A stretch of 64,000 bases of DNA from Allacma fusca (Eukaryota > Arthropoda > Collembola > Symphypleona > Sminthuridae): NCBI GenBank assembly GCA_947179485.1, contig OX359245.1, forward strand, positions 80,153,067 to 80,217,066, in the 5' to 3' direction. This document shows, piece after piece, positions 56,932-64,000 of the stretch. Position 1 is the stretch's first letter. Each line of letters starts with the position of its first letter. The notes beneath the pieces were generated by a model. That model had not been told where the DNA came from. It searched no databases and was given only the letters and a program-made list of their open reading frames with translations. Made by a program: the position numbers and the translations under genes.

Positions 56932-58408
56932 TTAAGAGAGAGAATTGAAAATTTTCGAGAGTTCCGACGCCCATGTTGGTTTCCGATTACAATTTTCTAC
57001 CTTTTGTTGGAATTCTTTCAAATTTATTTTGGTTCTGTATATTATCAAAATAGCATTTCAATTAGTTTCAATCAATTACAATACTTTTTTTGTGTGGGTT
57101 TTAATTTATGTCAAAAAACGCGACAGTTCATACAAACACTATTTGCATTACTTTAGTTGTCAATACGCTGTTTGTGTAGAGAGAGCTCATTTATAAATAA
57201 TGCGGTGTCAGTTTTTATTTGTAAAACAATTTTCAGTAATTCAAAATTTATTGTCACAGGAGAACGGAAACTCCAAATCCAGGAAATACTTACTCTCTTT
57301 TGATATACTTGGGATATGTTTTGATTTTCTGTTTTAATTGATTTAATGATTTCTCAAATGATGGTTCCAAACCGACGTTGAATTCGTCGTAAATCTTCTC
57401 GTCCGCATCAAATAAGCAAATCACGACGGCTGATAGACGCAAATATCTACTCAAAACCCATGTCTAGAATTCCAATCAATTGTTTAGCATTTTGAAGCAG
57501 AAAATGGAACCTTTTTAAATTACTGAAGGAGTAAAAAAATGAAACTAACTTTTTTAAATAAAATATTTTCCAGGCAGAGTTTTCCTTCGCGAATGAATGC
57601 ATTTACAAAATCTCGAGACTTTGCAAATGTTTCAAAATTTCCTGGGGCATTCCAGACTCTCAGTAGATTCTCTAAAATATATCACAATTGAATCAGAAAT
57701 AATTTAAAATTCATGGGATACTTTGCACGAGTTAAAATTATTAGGACGATGAATTCAAAAATGTTTCATGATTTATAAAATCTAAATATTCAAAATGTAT
57801 TCTGTGCCAAATGTTTAACCGATTCAACTTGCCTAAGTACTTTCCAAAGAATTTAATGTAGTAAAAAAAAATCTCTTTATTGTCTTTAAGTACACATACT
57901 ATGACAATCTTACAATTCATTGTTTACATTGCATGTTAATTGGGGGATGGGACGCAGCCCAATAATCTTAACCTAATTTGCTTAAACTATGGAGGAGAGA
58001 GAGCAAGGTAACATAGAAGGAGATAATATCCCACGACGAACTGTGGGTGCACTGTCAAGCTATGGCAGGGACACCACTATCCCAATGGCTCGGTAAATCC
58101 ACTCACGTTGAAGTGAGCGTTGGGTGTGTGCTAACTAGCAGTACATCCCACAGAACCCAACATCTATCTCTCTCTTTCCCTCACCTCCGCGACAGCAGGG
58201 GCACTGGGCTTTGAAGCCATTCCTCAGCGATGGTAGTTGAGTACATTCAGTGCTGGACTACTCCTGCTGCCCAGAATTTAATGTAGTACATGTTGTATTC
58301 CTGTGTATTATCTCTGAAGTCAAGGGCGGCAGTAAACCCATCCACGCCCCATTTATTGAAGATTATATCAAGAAAGCGAACTTCTCTCTCTTCTTCAGGG
58401 TAGTTTTC
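56932..58408 (-). pseudogene. Module copy D, exon 4 broken by a retroelement
   Basis: Exons on the minus strand: 58408-57833 (coding parts 58408-58286 and 57860-57833 around the insertion), 57671-57550, 57463-57294 and 57034-56932. Splice sites and phases are as in copy A, with the GC donor at exon 4. It reads NKWGVDGFTAALDFRDNTQE, NLLRVWNAPGNFETFAKSRD, LRLSAVVICLFDADEKIYDE and LKEFQQKVENCNRKPTWASE, ending LSKIFNSLS at TAA 56932-56934, twenty residues earlier than copy A. The insertion after the codons for NM-YY puts 409 foreign bases in the exon, so this copy is probably inactive. No NB-ARC exon is attached. Confidence 0.75.
57864..58272 (-). mobile_element. 409-bp retroelement insertion, 5'-truncated LINE end or SINE
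   Basis: Flanked by an exact 16-bp duplication AGAATTTAATGTAGTA (57848-57863, 58273-58288); copy E has one copy only (62908-62923). On the minus strand it starts GGGCAGCAGGAGTAGTCC, has a phrase GGGCTGCGTCCCATCC like LINE tails, an AATAAA, and ends in GAGATTTTTTTT. A duplication of this length indicates target-primed reverse transcription. No open reading frame. Confidence 0.88.
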
Positions 58409-59365
58409 CTAAATGATCACGAGGTCATATTAATTTTATTCCTTGGCAATGTAATTTGCGATTGCACAAAAGTTGTCAATTGGAAAAATCTGCCTTCTTT
58501 TATCTTTTTGTATCTTCTAATTATAAGTAACGCAGATGAAGTAGTTCGGGATGTGCGTTATGTACATGTGAAGAGTGACAGCTAAGTACTGTTAAGCATT
58601 TTGAAGTGGACTGCAGAATTGCGTTGGTGTATTTCCATGGAGTTTTACGGTTTTTGTGTCTTTTTTATATCCCGTGTAATAATTTATAACCAATTGAACT
58701 TTTATCATAAAAACATATTGAATTCCCGCATGTTGTATCAAATTTGTTACCACTTCGATTCCACCATATCTTAAATGAGTAACACACGGGTCAGTTGTTC
58801 AAACTTTTGATTTTTGTAAAGAAATTATGGCAAAAATCCCCATTTGATTGAAACATAGAAAATTCGAAACGATAATTTTTCCCAAAATATCCTGACGTTG
58901 CTCAATTTCATTAAACCCTAAAGCAAAGGTGTTAAGCTACGATAAGAAACAATTTTAACTAGAAACAGATTTGAAACGACACGGGGTTGTAAAAACTGTG
59001 TCCCACACCGTTCCGTTCAAAATAATTTAAAAAGATTGTTTGGTAAGAAGAGTTTAAAATAGAGGTTTTGATTTGTTTGAAACTTGTTTTACATTGTTGG
59101 AAGTTGTTGCCAAAAGTTTGGCGTGTCTTTTTAATCCCATTTGACTATTTTTAATAACTTCTACTTTCACAGCTATTATTAAATTTTTCTGGTCAAAATT
59201 GGATCCATGGAACAGATTTGTCAATAATCGTCACATACGATTTATTGGCCACGGTAAAGCTGGCATTGGTCAAAAGTGTTACCAAGATTTCATTTTGGAC
59301 AAACTTGATCAGAACTAACTCTTTGACCTTTTAATCAGTAAAAACTGGCACAACCTCTAGCCTGA

Positions 59366-60250
59366 TTGTTGACTACCCGAAATAAGTAACCCGAGGTTTC
59401 TTCCCCGAATATTATCAACTATTGATTCATCCGAATGAGTTTAACGGAATAACAAAAGCCAATACTTTTTATAGCGTTTTTCTTGACCCAATTTTCGCCA
59501 GCATTGAAATTAAATGTTATATTGTGACCAGTGTTTTTCATCCTTCGAACATAAAATTACGTCTGACTAATATTTGCAAACTGAAACCATTGACCCTTTT
59601 GTGATCAACTGTGACCGGTCTCTGTTCTCTGAAAAATTGTCAAGAACTTTAGCCAATTCTTGAACACGAACATTCGGCGATCAATATCGGACGATTGGTA
59701 ATCAAGAATTTATTCAATTGCAGTCCGTGAATGTGGCGTGTAACATCTTATGACAAATACTTGACAAATACAGGGAACCCATTCCTATTTTTCGCCATTA
59801 TTCAAATAAGGCACAAGAAAACAATATGACACTTCTTATTTGAAATCAAATTCGTTTCCAGATTTAACGTAATTGTGATCAGCGTTAAAAATTATTCTCA
59901 CAGTTCGAAAATACATGAAGGAAAGTCGAGATTTTTTTGAGATTATCTGTTTCACAAATTAGTCTTAAAGAATTTTTATTTCTGAACTGTCGACGCTCGT
60001 CTTTTAAAATTTGTACAAGTTTTTCCGGAATCTATCCAACAAATTCCGGTGTTGAGATAAATGGGCATGACAAGAGTGCAAGATTGGGGAAATTAATCTT
60101 TAAGCGCAAAAGTCCAAAATGGAGACCTTCTTTCTTAAAAATATTTCAAAACGTCCGTGTTGTCTCAAATTTAATTCAATCCCGTCGAATACGTATCACG
60201 TACTTAGCTTAAGAATTGCAGTCTAAGAACAAACTAATATTTGTATACGC
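59366..60250. other. End of unit D and spacer to unit E
   Basis: Homology to unit A continues to about 59870 and then ends. The remainder has no supported gene; the plus-strand reading 59937-60212 is without motif. Confidence 0.5.
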
Positions 60251-60258
60251 TGAAACCT

Positions 60259-60780
60259 AGAAGTTCAAGTGTGGTTTCAAGTTTAGCATGATGTTTGGCT
60301 TCAATTTCGAGTTCGAGATTGAGATGAAGTTGGGGATCAAGCTGGAGATCAAGTTTGAGATCAAGTTTGAGTTCCAGATTGAGATCAAGTTTGAGTTCCA
60401 GATTGAGATCAAGTTTGAGTTCCAGATTGAGATCAAGTTTGAGTTCCAGATTGAGATCAAGTTTGAGTTCCAGATTGAGATCAAGTTTGAGTTCCAGATT
60501 GAGATCAAGTTTGAGTTCCAGATTGACATCAAGTTTGAGTTCCAGATTGAGATCAAGTTTGAGTTCCAGATTGAGATCAAGTTTGAGTTCCAGATTGAGA
60601 TCAAGTTTGAGTTCCAGATTGAGATCAAGTTTGAGTTCCAGATTGAGATCAAGTTAGGGATCAAGTTTGAGATCAAGTTTGAGTTCGAGTTTGAGATCAA
60701 ATTGAGGATCAAGTTTGAACTCGAGTTTTAGATCAATTTGGGGATCAAGTTTGAGATCAGGTCGGTGATCACGTTTGGGG
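60259..60780. repeat. 24-bp minisatellite GATCAAGTTTGAGTTCCAGA-TTGA
   Basis: About twelve near-perfect 24-bp units at 60358-60650 after the shared GTTCAAGTGTGGTTTCAAGT lead-in. Because 24 is divisible by 3, several frames stay open on both strands (for example an NLISIWNS octapeptide repeat on the minus strand). I regard these as by-products. Confidence 0.92.
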
Positions 60781-61991
60781 TTTGAACTCAAGATTGAGAT
60801 TTGAATTCAAGTTTGAGATTAAAATTCAAGTTTGAGATTAAAATTCAAGTTTGAGATTAAAATTCAAGTTTTAGATTAAAATTCAAGTTTGAGATTGAAG
60901 TTCAAGTTTGAGATTTAAGTTCAAATTTGAGATTGAAATTCAAGTTTGAAATAGGAATTTCTTGTTTGACTCCAGGTGTAGAGACATGTTTGAATTTGGT
61001 GATCAAGTTTGAATTCCTGAATTTGGGTTTTGAGTTCAAGTTTGCAGATGCTTGTGTTATTAAAGGATTTTATTACTTAACTGTAGTGAGCGCATGATGG
61101 AGTTGTTTCTGACGAATGTTATGCAATGTAAGGTTTAGGTCAAGCTTAGGTCAAGGGTGGTTAAAGAACTTCATTTATCTACTCTCTGGGGAATGGGTAA
61201 CACGACGATTTTGGACACCTTGTATAGTCCACAAGTTGAATATTGTTTATATTAGGGGAATGATAAAAAGCAAACATTTAAATATACCTAAATTCTATTT
61301 ATTTTTCTAAAATCAGCAAAGTTTATTTGCTGGTAAAAATAATTTTATTATTTAATATTAATGTTGAATATTTCATTGATTTTAAAATATTTTTTTGTCT
61401 CGTTACCGTTTTAGGAAAAAATGCGAGAACGAGATATTTTGAAAACTGGGGAAACAAACGTAAGGAATTCAGGAGTACCGTCGATTTGTAAAAAATTGTT
61501 AACCCACCTTTGCTGGGAATGAATCCGAAGTGCTGCGTATCTGAAAATGACTTATGACCGTCGAATGATTTATTGTGAATTTTGAGTTCAATAATTGCCA
61601 TTTCGTGTTTTTCTGTTTTTAGAATGTACACTCGAATAAAAAGAATTTATTTATTTTTAAATTTCAAAATCATGTTAGGATTTTCAAACAACTTTTGGGA
61701 TTTAAAAAAATGAGTATACGATTTTTGTAACGTTAGCAAAATACATTTATAATTTCTGGAGCAATTAAGAAATGGTGAAAATCAAAAGGTTTTATTTTTT
61801 TCTTGCAATTTGTCAACCCTGAATGACCATCGAAGACTACATCACATTACAATTCATACAAAATTACTATTGCAGTAAATCCAAGCGTGGTTTTTATCTT
61901 CTGATGAGTTCCCGTTGATTTGCTCATCATGATTTTCTGATTCGTGTGAAGACTCCGGACGAGGTGTCGGAATCCGATTCATTATCATCAG

Positions 61992-63043
61992 TTAAGAGAG
62001 AGAATTGAAAATTTTCGAGAGTTCCGACGCCCATGTTGGTTTCCGATTACAATTTTCTACCTTTTGTTGGAATTCTTTCAAATTTATTTTGGTTCTGTAT
62101 ATTATCAAAATAGCATTTCAATTAGTTTCAATCAATTACAATACTTTTTTTGTGTGGGTTTTAATTTATGTCAAAAAACGCGACAGTTCATACAAACACT
62201 ATTTGCATTACTTTAGTTGTCAATACGCTGTTTGTGTAGAGAGAGCTCATTTATAAATAATGCGGTGTCAGTTTTTATTTGTAAAACAATTTTCAGTAAT
62301 TCAAAATTTATTGTCACAGGAGAACGGAAACTCCAAATCCAGGAAATACTTACTCTCTTTTGATATACTTGGGATATGTTTTGATTTTCTGTTTTAATTG
62401 ATTTAATGATTTCTCAAATGATGGTTCCAAACCGACGTTGAATTCGTCGTAAATCTTCTCGTCCGCATCAAATAAGCAAATCACGACGGCTGATAGACGC
62501 AAATATCTACTCAAAACCCATGTCTAGAATTCCAATCAATTGTTTAGCATTTTGAAGCAGAAAATGGAACCTTTTTAAATTACTGAAGGAGTAAAAAAAT
62601 GAAACTAACTTTTTTAAATAAAATATTTTCCAGGCAGAGTTTTCCTTCGCGAATGAATGCATTTACAAAATCTCGAGACTTTGCAAATGTTTCAAAATTT
62701 CCTGGGGCATTCCAGACTCTCAGTAGATTCTCTAAAATATATCACAATTGAATCAGAAATAATTTAAAATTCATGGGATACTTTGCACGAGTTAAAATTA
62801 TTAGGACGATGAATTCAAAAATGTTTCATGATTTATAAAATCTAAATATTCAAAATGTATTCTGTGCCAAATGTTTAACCGATTCAACTTGCCTAAGTAC
62901 TTTCCAAAGAATTTAATGTAGTACATGTTGTATTCCTGTGTATTATCTCTGAAGTCAAGGGCGGCAGTAAACCCATCCACGCCCCATTTATTGAAGATTA
63001 TATCAAGAAAGCGAACTTCTCTCTCTTCTTCAGGGTAGTTTTC
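61992..63043 (-). CDS. Module copy E, intact four exons
   Basis: Exons on the minus strand: 63043-62893 (151 bp, GC donor), 62731-62610 (122 bp), 62523-62354 (170 bp) and 62094-61992 (ends TAA 61992-61994). All junction phases agree and no stop interrupts. The protein is as in copy D, but exon 4 is whole (TQEYNMYYIKFFGKYL). Upstream exons, if any, would lie beyond 63043. The conserved AG acceptor there shows that an upstream exon once existed. Whether it is expressed is unknown. Confidence 0.72.
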
Positions 63044-64000
63044 CTAAATGATCACGAGGTCATATTAATTTTATTCCTTGGCAATGTAATTTGCGATTGC
63101 ACAAAAGTTGTCAATTGGAAAAATCTGCCTTCTTTTATCTTTTTGTATCTTCTAATTATAAGTAACGCAGATGAAGTAGTTCGGGATGTGCGTTATGTAC
63201 ATGTGAAGAGTGACAGCTAAGTACTGTTAAGCATTTTGAAGTGGACTGCAGAATTGCGTTGGTGTATTTCCATGGAGTTTTACGGTTTTTGTGTCTTTTT
63301 TATATCCCGTGTAATAATTTATAACCAATTGAACTTTTATCATAAAAACATATTGAATTCCCGCATGTTGTATCAAATTTGTTACCACTTCGATTCCACC
63401 ATATCTTAAATGAGTAACACACGGGTCAGTTGTTCAAACTTTTGATTTTTGTAAAGAAATTATGGCAAAAATCCCCATTTGATTGAAACATAGAAAATTC
63501 GAAACGATAATTTTTCCCAAAATATCCTGACGTTGCTCAATTTCATTAAACCCTAAAGCAAAGGTGTTAAGCTACGATAAGAAACAATTTTAACTAGAAA
63601 CAGATTTGAAACGACACGGGGTTGTAAAAACTGTGTCCCACACCGTTCCGTTCAAAATAATTTAAAAAGATTGTTTGGTAAGAAGAGTTTAAAATAGAGG
63701 TTTTGATTTGTTTGAAACTTGTTTTACATTGTTGGAAGTTGTTGCCAAAAGTTTGGCGTGTCTTTTTAATCCCATTTGACTATTTTTAATAACTTCTACT
63801 TTCACAGCTATTATTAAATTTTTCTGGTCAAAATTGGATCCATGGAACAGATTTGTCAATAATCGTCACATACGATTTATTGGCCACGGTAAAGCTGGCA
63901 TTGGTCAAAAGTGTTACCAAGATTTCATTTTGGACAAACTTGATCAGAACTAACTCTTTGACCTTTTAATCAGTAAAAACTGGCACAACCTCTAGCCTGA
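63044..64000. other. Upstream sequence of module copy E
   Basis: Identical in the parts compared with 58409-59365. No coding exon seen. Continues past the window. Confidence 0.55.

Larger units (their letters stand above)
55828..59365. repeat. Segmental duplication, copy D
   Basis: Matches 60888-64000 with offset 5060 before the retroelement insertion and 4635 after it. All stretches I compared base by base were identical, apart from the 409-bp insertion and one target duplication. It includes block 3, the four module exons and upstream DNA. The right edge of the duplication lies beyond the window's end. Confidence 0.93.
60888..64000. repeat. Segmental duplication, copy E
   Basis: Second copy of 55828-59365, without the 409-bp insertion, running off the window's end. 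Its left edge lies in the TTCAAGTTTGAGATT minisatellite. Confidence 0.93.

Noticed and set aside
56945..57196. Plus-strand reading conserved between copies D and E
   Set aside because: It lies antisense to module exon 7 and its intron. The conservation is explained by the near-identical duplication, and the minus-strand exon has splice and homology support.
58250..58585. Plus-strand 111-residue reading
   Set aside because: Antisense to exon 4 of copy D and partly inside the retroelement insertion; broken in copy E.
60257..60731. Octapeptide-repeat proteins on both strands
   Set aside because: A 24-bp minisatellite is open in several frames on both strands at once.

Overview
The window is AT-rich, intron-bearing eukaryotic DNA from an invertebrate, most likely an arthropod. 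A springtail is a plausible guess, from the NB-ARC type of gene and the repeat content, but no marker proves it. There are no operons, ribosomal RNAs, tRNAs or CRISPR arrays that I can support. Most of the window is repeats and decayed mobile elements. The only convincing host gene is on the minus strand near the centre.

That gene has a 1.6-kb first exon (32605-34206) encoding a STAND/NB-ARC NTPase with a clean Walker A and Walker B. Further exons lie to the left: 32259-32486, an alternative terminal exon at 29552-29707, then 28197-28341, 27855-27976, 27592-27761 and 24796-24925. Intron phases agree across this chain. The last four exons encode a module I do not recognise. The same four exons, with the same lengths and splice phases and without an NB-ARC exon, recur at 15685-16911, 56932-58408 and 61992-63043. 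The window therefore holds one NB-ARC gene and three 5'-truncated or stand-alone copies of its 3' module, all on the minus strand.

Left to right: 1-1365, 3' end of a decayed non-LTR retrotransposon. 1604-1846, transposase-like helix-turn-helix relic. 4240-8040, degenerate tandem array holding pogo-like MITEs. 10212-11230, protein-kinase pseudogene. 11232-13700, an inverted copy of the block that elsewhere lies beside the module copies, split by a hAT-like element which itself holds a Tc1/mariner-like MITE. 14200-19490, module copy A with three further insertions. 20260-21040, 32-bp minisatellite. 21480-23790, downstream flank of the NB-ARC gene with minisatellites. 24796-34206, the NB-ARC gene. 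34300-46660, mostly gene-poor DNA with hAT-like elements. 46660-55990, rearranged unit C, with a 3.35-kb insertion that carries a DUF4806-type gene and a transposase remnant. 55500-59870, copy D. 60250-64000, copy E, which appears identical to D where I compared them, except for a 409-bp retroelement insertion in an exon of D.

Five hAT-like elements with 8-bp target duplications, two Tc1/pogo-like MITEs with TA duplications and one retroelement with a 16-bp duplication can be delimited. Several are proved by empty sites in the other module copies. The shared pattern is a resistance-type gene whose 3' end and downstream flank have been multiplied between blocks of TCAAGTTTGAG-type minisatellite and then colonised by transposons. 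Exon models were read by eye and no transcript evidence was available.
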